Of a DNA stretch of 64,000 nucleotides, positions 38,343-46,762 are shown piece after piece. Below the pieces are notes generated by a model. It saw nothing but the letters and a program-made list of their open reading frames with translations. It did not search any database and was not told the DNA's origin. This DNA comes from Desulfosarcina cetonica JCM 12296 (GTDB lineage Bacteria > Desulfobacterota > Desulfobacteria > Desulfobacterales > Desulfosarcinaceae), in NCBI RefSeq assembly GCF_001311845.1, contig NZ_BBCC01000012.1, positions 1 through 64,000 on the forward strand. The letters run 5' to 3'. Position 1 is the first letter of the stretch; every line of letters begins with the position of its first letter. The translations under genes and the position numbers were made by a program.

Positions 38343-38818
38343 TTGACATTCCCTTCACCAACGGATGGGGAGGAATCATATTCGTTTCGCAACAACGCCA
38401 GAAATTCCTGACCATATTTCCCAATACGAGCTTTCCCCACGCCATCGATGGCGGCCAATGCCGATTGCGTGGTGACCCGTTGTTGAACCATGACGGCCAA
38501 TTGTTCATTGGAGAACAGCGCATACAGTGGCAACCCCTCTTTATCGGCGATACTTTTTCTCAAACTCCTGAGTTTCGCAAATACGGCAAAATCCTGTTCG
38601 TTTAAAATTTCCTTGTAGTCGATACGGCTTTTCGGGAGATTCTTCTTGTCACCATCGCCGTCTATCCAGGTAACACAAACGGACCAAAAGCTTCGCTCGC
38701 CGTCAGCCACAAATTCCTTTTCCACATTCAGCACCTGGCATCCTGAACAAAATGTATTGAGCGACTGCTGGGAATCATCGGGGTGCCTCGCCGGAATACT
38801 GAAAAACGCATATTTCAT
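38339..38818 (-). CDS. HRDC-domain DGR accessory protein
   Basis: 159 residues. The C-terminal ~75 residues form an HRDC domain (FAKLRSLRKSIADKEGLPLYALFSNEQL, AAIDGVGKARIGKYGQEFL), a helical nucleic-acid-binding module also found in RecQ. The N-terminal half (AFFSIPARHPDDSQQSLNTF, VLNVEKEFV) matches the small beta domain of HRDC-type DGR accessory proteins, which replace Avd in some elements. Its ATG overlaps the corrected stop of variable protein 2 and its TGA overlaps the RT start, so the three are translationally coupled. Confidence 0.85.
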   Translation of the reverse strand: MKYAFFSIPARHPDDSQQSLNTFCSGCQVLNVEKEFVADGERSFWSVCVTWIDGDGDKKNLPKSRIDYKEILNEQDFAVFAKLRSLRKSIADKEGLPLYALFSNEQLAVMVQQRVTTQSALAAIDGVGKARIGKYGQEFLALLRNEYDSSPSVGEGNVN

Positions 38819-41780
38819 GGTTTGAACCCCCTTTTGAATAATTTTTTCACGCGGGTGAGAACTTTCCTTGATGCTTGGGTTTTCTCCTTTTCCCTGGCAA
38901 GCTTGCTTTGTCCGGCTCCGCCGGACGCCTGGCCTGCCGGCTCGGTCTGACCTCGGGCAAGCCGCAAGCCGATGTCGTCGTTGCGCTCGTCAGGCGCGAA
39001 CCAGTTACGGCAGGCAGAGCGCACGAACCTGCCGTAGCTGATCCAGGAACCGCCGCGCAGGACACGGCCGTTGCCTTCATCGGGTCCCGTCGGGTCGCAG
39101 ACGCATCCTCAGGGTATGGGCCAATCCAGTCCGCACACCATTCATAAACATTGCCGTGCATCTCGTACAAGCCCCAAGCATTGCAGGGGAATGTCTTCAC
39201 CGATACCGTTTCCTGATGATATTCTCCCTGGGGCGCGTTGTCGTATGGATAGTTCTCATCGAAGTTGGCCTGGTTGGTGCCGATGGTCTCCCCGAAATGA
39301 AACGGCGTGACTGTTCCCGCCCGGCAGGCGTATTCCCACTGCGCTTCGGTGGGAAGCTCCACATCCAACCCTGGGATTGCGGCATTGAGCTTTTTTATGA
39401 AATCTTGGCATTCATTCCAGCTGACATTTTCCACCGGACGATCATCCCCCTTGAAACGACTGGGATTATTGCCCATCACCGCTTTCCAAAATGCCTGGGT
39501 ACAGGTTGTTTCCCCAAGCCAGTACCCCTGGGTGAGAATCACCTCGTGCCGGTGTTCATCCTCATACCGTTCTGGCTCGGTTTCAGGTGACCCCATCAGA
39601 AATTTGCCCGGCATGATCCAACGCATTCGCTGAGAAACGCTTTTTATTTGAAAATCAGCATAAATCCCATACCCATCCAGGCCAAAATCTGTCGCCCAAG
39701 ATGGTCTTTTAAAACCGATATCAAAATTTTCCGCCAAATCATCCTGATCCCACCAGAACCCTTGCTCCACAACGATTTCGGGACCACTTGCGGTCCAACT
39801 TCCGACCGGGTACTTTCCAGGAGGAAACCAGTATATGTGCCGTGTTTTTTCTTTCTCCTGTAAAATCAGGAACAGCCCCTTTTCGTCGCGCCCCCACCCT
39901 GTCGCCCAGGATGGCCGCGCCTGGCAGTCCAGAATGATTTTCTGGTGGGTGGTGATCAGCTCTACCCGGCCTTCCATAGGAACATCAACGGGCACGCGTT
40001 CCTTATGATTCAGATTCACGGCATATTCGTGTGAATGGCGCGTCTCAATTTCCCTTACCTGCAGCACGCCATTGGAAGAGACGAGATCGACGACCGGGCT
40101 GCCGCCTGGAAAGATCGCACCCCCGAAGGAGCCGAATTCCGATCGATTCGCGGCAATGAATCCCTGCCCCTTTCTGAACAGGGTATAATACCGGACCGAT
40201 CCTTCCGGGGCGAATACCCAGGTCGCACAAGCGGGATCCATGCCTTCGGGTAAAACAATCTTTCCACGCGTCCACGCATCCTGGTTGGCCTTGGCCCACA
40301 AGGCGCACAGGGCGTGGCTTTGCCACATGGGTGGATCCCACCCGTGACGGTGCATGAGACGCTTGATCCACGATTCAAGCCCGGCCATTTCCCTGAATTC
40401 CGGCGTTGACAGGGTCCGCAAACTGCTCCAAAAGAAACACTCCGCCTCTTCGGAGGGTTTTCCTTGAAGCAGCGTGTCCGCAATCAATTGCTCCTCTTTT
40501 CCAACGGCTGGAGACAAATGCCGGTGATGGGATTCGATAAGCTTGCAAGCGCTCTTTTGTATGTCAGGGGCATTATTTCGGACAAAATCCGCTCTGTGGA
40601 TTGCAACATGCGCGGGATCAAATGAAAAACCGGTATATCCCCGCCGGACATGGTCATGATTCCAAACCGCGGCTTCGTTCCCTGCGTCACACTGGTCGAC
40701 GGGCAACAGCATACGCACAGCTCGCAGCAAGGCAGGCTCGACACGAATGGCTGGCGCCAGCAACGCGAGAAGCCGCTCGGTTCCGTCGCGTTTTGTTTCC
40801 AAGGGTTGACGCCCTACGCCTTTTTTCCCGAACGCGCCTCGTTTGGGTAGACGCATCCCCCTGTCCCAGCAGGCCATGCGATATAGTGATGTCAGCTCAC
40901 GGGTCCACAACCGATACGGCGCCGGTGTCAAGACAACTGGCTGGAAATTGGATTGTCTCAATTTGTGGCCAAATTTAACCCAATCGTTTTTTAGCTTGGC
41001 ATCTCGGGAAAACAGCCCCAAATCACTGATGATTAAAATGGGTGTGCCCGGTTCCGGGTTTTTAAAGGGTAAATGCGAAAGGGGCGCTTTACCAGGCCTA
41101 CTGACAGGTCCGGATGGGCCATTTTCGAAAAGTTGCAAATCAAGACCCAGCCTGCCCCTGACCTTTAGCACATTCCTATAAAGTTGCCTGGCGTCCTGTA
41201 AAAACGGTATGAGCCTTGTATCGGCATCAATAAGTAATACACAGCGGCGGGCCCACCCTGGCCTGTAGATGCGGGGGAGTCGCTTCATTGGCCGCATTTC
41301 GGCGGTAGACTGAATAACCTTGGGAATATCGATGGCTCCAAGGTCTTTTATTTCACCCAAGATGCTTCGTTGAAATGGCCACATGCGTGCCCAGGGACAC
41401 AAGGGTTGGTGAACCGGCGGATGCTTATCCGGATCGGCGTTGATCGATTCGTCATCAAGGGCAACGGCCTCGATAAACGCCTTTGGCGCCTGCTGGTCCA
41501 TTTCATCCGGATTTAGGAATTCACATGATCGCGGCCGCCAAAAAGGGATCGATATGTTTGTTTCACTCGACGTCGCCTTGGGCGGAAGGTCACCCTCTCC
41601 TTTTTCTGGTTCCCCAGGCTTCGAACCGTCGATAGCATCATCCGGCGTCGGTTTTTTAGTTTCATCTTTCAGACAGTAACCGGCAACAAAGCTCGCAGGA
41701 ATCAAGGCGTCCGCACCAAAAGCCCCATAGAGCCTGATCAGATCAGCTCTTGAGATTGCCGGTTTGCCGCTGATTTTCAT
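38815..41780 (-). CDS. DGR variable protein 2: vWA-like / FGE-fold effector (one frameshift)
   Basis: About 988 residues once corrected. The N-terminal ~40 residues look like a helical adaptor; residues ~165-330 have vWA-like alternation (RCVLLIDADTRLIPFLQDA, GTPILIISDLGLFSR, FQPVVLTPAPYRL), resembling SAV_2336-type partners of MoxR ATPases. A repeated WATxxGxD motif (~660 and ~720) precedes the FGE domain (MPGKFLMGSPETEPERYE ... LPTEAQWEYACRAG ... GNVYEWCADW). A missing base after 39097 (sense GTCGAC read as GCGAC) shifts the frame before VR2. Repair restores VDPTGPDEGNGRVLRGGSW, VR2 in frame and a stop (38815) coupled to the HRDC start. TAATG couples it to the MoxR gene. Confidence 0.88.
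38952..39068 (-). repeat. DGR variable repeat VR2
   Basis: 117 bases, gap-free against the TR with 10 substitutions, all at sense-strand TR adenines. Encoded variable residues differ from VR1 at most TR Asn positions (for example ISY and RSAC here, ISF and RSAH in VR1). The invariant IMH-side end is identical to VR1 and TR. Confidence 0.97.
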
Positions 41781-42787
41781 TAGGGCACCCGCTCATATTT
41801 AACCAATGCAAAATGACTGATGGCCGTAAGGGTCTTGAGTTGCTCGTCCTTGTCCTCCTTGGCAATACCGACCACAGCTCTGAGGATATCAAGATACTCC
41901 GCCTGGCCCGGTGTGGGCAGATTTAATTTTTCCGCCTCTTTGCGATCCTTGACCAACTGCGTGGCGGCCTCTTTTCTTACATCCATATGGCACTGGTCTC
42001 CAAAATGAACCTTGCCGCGCTCGCAAAGCCAATTGATGAGTTTGTCATCACCTTTCGGTAAATCGAGGTGCAGCACCATGCACCTGCGTATGAATGCGGC
42101 TGGCAGCTCCCGCTCTTCATTGGTTGTGATAACGACCAGCGGAACCGGATCCCCCTCGTTGACCTGAACCGGCTCATCCATATGGGGTACGGAAAAGGAA
42201 CCATTTCCCAGGGTTTCCAGAAGCCCGTTGGGAAGATCTGCATCCGCCTTATCGATCTCGTCAATAAGCAGTACCGTCCCTTGTTCTGAAGTCCAGTCCA
42301 CGGGCTTTTCCGGTCGACGGGCCGCCTTGTTGCTTTTCGCGTATTGTTTTTCGGCTGCTGTCCAGTTGAAGGCCCACCATAAGGCTCCAGGATTTAGAAA
42401 ACATATAGGATCGAGGGGATTTTTCATATTTCTCTCACTATCCGGCAGCAGGTCTTTGATCGTGTCGCCAACGGCCCCGATCAGCCCGAGCGTCTGGGCA
42501 GCGCCTAATCTCGCCACGGCATCGAAATAATATTGAAGGTCCTGGCATTCGCTTCTCGAATGCACCACCTCGGAGATAAACGCGCGCCCCAGATAATATG
42601 CCGCGGCCCTGGCCAGTTGACTTTTACCGGTACCCGGTTCGCCGCGCACCAACAGCGGCCTTTCCGCCGCAACAGCAGCCTTGATTGCCCAGAGGCTTTT
42701 TTCATCGAATTGATGCCGGGTCTCGGGCCATGTACCCGTTTTGGGCAGTGTCACCGGCTCCGTCAGCACCTTTTCCGGGATTGCCAT
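41780..42787 (-). CDS. MoxR-type AAA+ ATPase
   Basis: 335 residues. Walker A GEPGTGKSQ at ~48, Walker B TVLLIDEIDKAD near 175, sensor-1 VVITTNEER and Arg finger AAFIRRCMVLHLDLP. These are typical of MoxR ATPases, which act as chaperone-like remodelers of vWA-domain partners; the next gene encodes such a partner. ATG 42787 follows AAGGAG. Its stop overlaps the partner start (TAATG). I infer that ATP hydrolysis licenses or arms variable protein 2. Confidence 0.95.
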   Translation of the reverse strand: MAIPEKVLTEPVTLPKTGTWPETRHQFDEKSLWAIKAAVAAERPLLVRGEPGTGKSQLARAAAYYLGRAFISEVVHSRSECQDLQYYFDAVARLGAAQTLGLIGAVGDTIKDLLPDSERNMKNPLDPICFLNPGALWWAFNWTAAEKQYAKSNKAARRPEKPVDWTSEQGTVLLIDEIDKADADLPNGLLETLGNGSFSVPHMDEPVQVNEGDPVPLVVITTNEERELPAAFIRRCMVLHLDLPKGDDKLINWLCERGKVHFGDQCHMDVRKEAATQLVKDRKEAEKLNLPTPGQAEYLDILRAVVGIAKEDKDEQLKTLTAISHFALVKYERVP

Positions 42788-42801
42788 GACAACTCCTTTT
42801 G

Positions 42802-43371
42802 TTAACGGAAAAAGTTCTCGATATACATATAGAACGTTATTTCAGAGACATTGAACGCATCCCCCGGCTCGTCGGTGTTGTGAAAAATCACCTGCAGGTC
42901 GGGAAGATCGTTTAGCAACGCCGTGTATACGTCACGATCAATCGGGCAAGAGGTATCCGAGCGTCGAATCACCAGATATTTTCCTTGACGATGTCCATGG
43001 AACCACTTCAGCTGCGCATTCAAGGCCTCGTCATCATCACGTGTAAAATGGTCTGGAATATCCTTTTCTCCCCAGTACAGGTTCATGTAGCCAAAAATCG
43101 ATCGTTTGATTTCATTGACCTTATTGACCGCTGCAATACCGCTTTCCAGAAACTTGTCATCCGGTGCTGGCATCCGGTGGGATCCAAACAGGGTCGCATT
43201 TTGCAGGTTAAACCGCGCCTGTCGCCGATTCAGCGCAGCATGAATGATCTCGATACCGGTATCGCGCTTGACGGGCAACTCGATGGCGCCTGGATATTCC
43301 TCCAGATGCAACCGCTCTCGATTGGTCTCCAGCCACGCCGAATTTACCGCGAGCAGCACCAACCAACCCAA
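42802..43371 (-). CDS. unrecognised conserved-looking protein or C-terminal part of the protease
   Basis: 189 residues from a TTG start (GAGG six bases before). Not a family I recognise. It begins hydrophobic (GWLVLLAVNSAWLE), then has an alpha/beta look (ELPVKRDTGIEIIHAALNRR, GKYLVIRRSD, LPDLQVIFHNTDE) and ends in YMYIENFFR. If one G were restored in the GGGGG run at 43405-43409, the trypsin frame would read on through GALSYVRRGVEDIL into this ORF, making one ~500-residue chain. Given how often single G/C bases are missing in this window, the fused form is at least as likely. It ends 15 bases before the MoxR gene. Confidence 0.6.
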   Translation of the reverse strand: MGWLVLLAVNSAWLETNRERLHLEEYPGAIELPVKRDTGIEIIHAALNRRQARFNLQNATLFGSHRMPAPDDKFLESGIAAVNKVNEIKRSIFGYMNLYWGEKDIPDHFTRDDDEALNAQLKWFHGHRQGKYLVIRRSDTSCPIDRDVYTALLNDLPDLQVIFHNTDEPGDAFNVSEITFYMYIENFFR

Positions 43372-43400
43372 AATATCCTCAACACCCCGACGAACGTAGC

Positions 43401-44306
43401 TTAAAGCCCCCTCACCGGCATTGTTTTTTCAAGCGCCTTGATTGCTGATTCCTTTGCCAGGCTGACCAGCATCAGGGCATCCGTAGTTTTCAATTTAACG
43501 AGCGCAGCTGAAATAGCTGCTGGACGTTTCGCATCAACGCCCTCCTTTTCAAGGAATTCCTTCTGGAAGCCATTAACCAATTCTGTTAGCCCCGGCCCGT
43601 CAAGCGTTTCAGCGATCTTCGCTTCAACCTGGACTTTCAGATCGCCAGGAACGCTTACACCGATTTCAGTGTACCAGGTTGGATGTTTCTGGTGATACGC
43701 TTCCTGCAACGCCTCAAGATCATCAAATGCGCTCAATAAGGTTGCGGCAGTCACCCCGCCGCCCCCAAGCATCGAATTTTTATCGTCGGTGAAATTGATC
43801 ATCCCACAAACGCGTTTGGTTTCCATGTTAAGCACTGGCGAGCCGCTCATCCCGCCACGGATGTTGTCCATTTTAACTTTCAACATAGGGGGCTTATCAT
43901 CCGAGTATCCCTTGCATTCGAAAGTTGCCGGCTCAGCATGTTGTGCTTCTTTGGGATAACCGAATGTTGATAGCCTATCGTACGTAAGACACGCCCTTCC
44001 TAAAAGAACGCATGGGGGGTGTGGTTCAGGCATGGGATGGCATTGCAAAAGCGCAACATCCTCATCCGGCATCCATTTATCCGGTAAGACCGTTGCTGTT
44101 GAAAAATCATCGTTATCCTGCCAACGAACCTTGATGGTGCCCTTTGGATCACCGTAAAAATCATTTGTCTTTCGATTACCGACAACATGCGCACAGGTGA
44201 CAATAAGGCCAGGGACGACAAAAAAACCGGTACCGACGGCCTGCGGAGAGATCAATTTGACGACACATGCATGCATGAGATCAATTACAGGATGATCCAT
44301 CGACAT
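43401..44306 (-). CDS. trypsin-like serine protease
   Basis: 301 residues. S1-type peptidase domain over the first ~200: catalytic His in VTCAHVVG (~39), Asp in DEDVALLQC (~81), Ser in GGMSGSPVLN (~153). No signal peptide, so cytoplasmic. The C-terminal ~100 residues are helical (VKVQVEAKIAETLDGPGLTELV...) and may be an adaptor. It follows the Trypco1 gene by four bases. In conflict systems such proteases are thought to process a partner or target after sensing; that role here is inferred. Confidence 0.92.
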   Translation of the reverse strand: MSMDHPVIDLMHACVVKLISPQAVGTGFFVVPGLIVTCAHVVGNRKTNDFYGDPKGTIKVRWQDNDDFSTATVLPDKWMPDEDVALLQCHPMPEPHPPCVLLGRACLTYDRLSTFGYPKEAQHAEPATFECKGYSDDKPPMLKVKMDNIRGGMSGSPVLNMETKRVCGMINFTDDKNSMLGGGGVTAATLLSAFDDLEALQEAYHQKHPTWYTEIGVSVPGDLKVQVEAKIAETLDGPGLTELVNGFQKEFLEKEGVDAKRPAAISAALVKLKTTDALMLVSLAKESAIKALEKTMPVRGL

Positions 44307-44310
44307 GCCC

Positions 44311-44634
44311 TCACTTGCCTTTGTTATCCCATTCCAATGTAATTTCCAGGATCCCCTTCCCCGCCCCTTTTACAATCATGGTTGTCAATGCCCCTGATTC
44401 GACGGCCATCTCGACACCGAATTTCACTGTGGCCTTATCCGGTTTTGCCTTGTCCAGCGCTCCTTTCAATTCGCTGACGATATCTTTTAACGTTTCTGAA
44501 AAATCTTTGAAGGAAAGGTCATTCAACCCAGCCACATCCTCTCGCCCGGGTCCTTCTTGAGGAGTGACTTCAATTTTAATTGTAGTGCCATTCGCCAATT
44601 TTACCGGTACGGGTTCGGTTTTTGTCTGGTCCAT
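44311..44634 (-). CDS. trypsin-co-occurring domain 1 (Trypco1 / CU044_2847-type) protein
   Basis: 107 residues. The end VKFGVEMAVESGALTTMIVKGAGKGILEITLEW and the middle helix FSETLKDIVSELKGALDKAKPDK match my memory of the CU044_2847 family, a small domain named for its regular place next to trypsin-like proteases in predicted conflict operons. It is the first gene of the operon. ATG 44634 was chosen because TAGGAGG lies just upstream, rather than a 38-codon longer frame. It may inhibit or present substrate to the protease. Confidence 0.8.
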   Translation of the reverse strand: MDQTKTEPVPVKLANGTTIKIEVTPQEGPGREDVAGLNDLSFKDFSETLKDIVSELKGALDKAKPDKATVKFGVEMAVESGALTTMIVKGAGKGILEITLEWDNKGK

Positions 44635-44877
44635 CAGGCCTCCTATGGAGCGAAAGTAATGCTGAATGAATTGTATTGAAATTTTGACGTGAGGCTGAAG
44701 ATCATGGAACGTACTGGTTTTTCTATCAAAGTATATCCAGCCTGGCAATAATCGAATTTCTTATGGTGAACGCTCACCCGAAATATCCGTAATGTCGTGA
44801 TTAGGAAAAAACGGTATTGTTGACGCTGGCTTGTGCTGAGTGTAAGGTCGGCGTGTCATTTCGAATCAGTGTCTACC

Positions 44878-45011
44878 CAGAAATAGGGAAATTTGGTCGA
44901 GATCAAGGCACGCGAAAATTTTACCGCAGGCATATAGTTGATATTCCAAGGATAATTTTTTTGCACAACACGGATATCGGAAAAATTGGACATTTCTGGA
45001 TGAACACGAAT
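44878..45011 (+). repeat. dispersed ~130-bp intergenic repeat, copy B
   Basis: Homologous to copy A at 15528-15660, same orientation. It fills much of the gap 44635-45038 between the conflict operon promoter (-) and lgt (+). Nothing else could be supported in that gap. Confidence 0.7.
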
Positions 45012-45038
45012 TAGGGAAAAACAAGGAGTTGATCCCGC

Positions 45039-45885
45039 ATGAATGGTTTTCTCAACTGGTGGCAGCATCTGCCGGAACATATGGATCCGGTAATTTTTCA
45101 GATCGGCAGCTTCCGGCTGCAGTATTACGGCCTCATGTATATTGTGGCTTTTGCCTTCACCTACGGACTGGCCGCCTACCGGTTGAAGCACGAGGATCGT
45201 TTTTCCATCGACATCGAACAGCTTCAGGGATTGATTACCGCCTTGATCCTGGGACTGATCATCGGTGCGCGCATCGGGTACGTGATCTTCTACAACTTCT
45301 CATACTACCTGCAGCACCCGCTGGAAATCATCCTGCCGTTTCAATTCTCCGGCGGGTTCCATTTCACGGGAATATCGGGCATGTCCTACCATGGCGGATT
45401 GATCGGCGTGGTGATCGCGGCGCTCATTTTCGTACGCAAGAACAAGCTGTCGTTTCTCGACATGGCCGATCTGATCGTCCCCTGCATTCCGCTGGGCTAT
45501 ACCTTCGGCCGGTTGGGTAATTTCATCAATGGTGAGCTCTACGGACGGGTGACCACCCATGCCATCGGCATGTTCTTCCCCCTGCGCCCGGGCCTGGACG
45601 ACGCCACCCCTCGCAGCTCTATGAGGCCTTTTTCGAGGGCATCGTCCTTTTTATCATCCTGTGGAGCATCAAGGGGCGCGTCAAAACCCGTGGCGCCATG
45701 CTGGCCCTCTACCTCATGGGCTACGGGATCGCACGCTTTTTCATCGAATATGCCCGGCAACCCGACGCCCAGCTGGGATTCGTGTTCCTCTCCTTTTCCA
45801 TGGGCCAGATGTTGTGCATGGCATGGTGCTGGCTGGCGGGGGGCTGCTGGTCCTTCTGAAAAAAAGACCCGACGCCGGCGCTTAA
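45039..45885 (+). CDS. lgt: prolipoprotein diacylglyceryl transferase (two frameshifts)
   Basis: Inner-membrane enzyme that transfers diacylglycerol to lipoprotein lipobox Cys, ~280 residues. Visible: LQYYGLMYIVAFAFTYGL, GARIGYVIFYN, GISGMSYHGGLIGVV (catalytic-region HGG), and GRLGNFINGELYGRVT (Lgt signature). Downstream the frame is lost near 45605, probably one unit of a GCCACCCCTC direct repeat deleted from the PRHPSQLYEA motif. It is lost again near 45822, where one C is missing before MVLAGGGLLVLLKKRP. True stop TAA at 45883. AAGGAG precedes the ATG. Confidence 0.95.
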
Positions 45886-45910
45886 GAGTAGTAATAGGGA
45901 ACTGCTGTTA

Positions 45911-46063
45911 GTGAACCGGGAACTCAAGATTGTCGTCTCCAGTGGGTATTCCTTCAATGGCCAATTGTCGACGGCGCTGGCCGACGGTGCTGCCGGGTTC
46001 ATCCCCAAGCCATTCAGTGCGCTGGAGATGCTCAAAGCGGTCAGAGAAGTGCTGGACCGGTGA
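45911..46063 (+). pseudogene. C-terminal fragment of a response-regulator receiver domain
   Basis: A 50-codon frame reads IVVSSGYSFNGQLSTAL ... GAAGFIPKPFSALEMLKAVREVLDR, the last third of a CheY-like receiver domain including the conserved SS/T switch and KPF lysine. The phospho-acceptor Asp half is absent, so it is a remnant. It lies 25 bases past lgt. Confidence 0.7.
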
Positions 46064-46099
46064 AATGCTGCTGCCCGATGGATATTGGACCGGGATCGC

Positions 46100-46596
46100 C
46101 TATGGCGAAACCGCCTCCAGCACCCGCCCCCGCGATGTAAATGAGATTCCCTGCTGGGTCTTGGTACTGATCATCACCGATTCGATGAGCGGCTCGGCCA
46201 CGGGCTGCCCCGCCTGCCAGGCCACGATGAATTTGGCCCCCGAACCGCCGCTTTTGTCAGACTCGGGCACCACGAAACGTAGGGTGGCCATGGCCCCCAA
46301 CGGCTGGGGCGACGCCAGGTAATGTTTCAGGAATTTGCCTTCCGAATCGTAATAGTCCACCGCCATGATGGTGATGGCGTGTCTGCGGTCGGTGTTGCGG
46401 ATGCTCAGGGTAGCGGCTAAATAAAACGGCTGCTCCCGGTCACCGCTGTAAATGTGGGAATAGACCGGCACATAGACGGTCTGGCTTTTGAACAACGGCA
46501 TGTCGCAAACGCCGACGGGGTGGGCCCGCCGCCGATCGCCGCCAGCTGCAGGCAAAATACGGTCGTCAAGCCGATCAAATTGAGGCGCTTCAGCAT
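46100..46596 (-). CDS. secreted DUF3124 protein (one frameshift)
   Basis: About 165 residues. The DUF3124 core is clear: SQTVYVPVYSHIYSGDREQPFYLAATLSIRNTD ... YYDSEGKFLKHYLASPQPLG ... KFIVAWQAG. Reading back in another frame gives a signal peptide from ATG 46596 (MLKRLNLIGLTTVFCLQLAA), so one base is lost around 46500-46540 and the product is exported to the periplasm. Function unknown. Confidence 0.82.
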
Positions 46597-46643
46597 CCTG
46601 GAACTCCCTTCATTGATTTTTGTATGGTATGAAAGGCCAATTG

Positions 46644-46667
46644 GTCGACCCTTCTTTTAGGGTCGAC
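46644..46667. promoter_or_regulatory. 8-bp perfect hairpin between divergent genes
   Basis: GTCGACCC, loop TTCTTTTA, GGGTCGAC, followed on the + strand by GCTTTCTTT. It lies upstream of both the DUF3124 gene (-) and the CarS-phosphoesterase gene (+), so it could be an operator or a stray + strand terminator. Confidence 0.35.
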
Positions 46668-46762
46668 GCTTTCTTTATCAATATGGACGACCGAAGGCAA
46701 ATGCTTGAAGCGGGTTTGATTATCGTCAAATCCACCCAACCCACCAAGAAAGATTTATCGTC

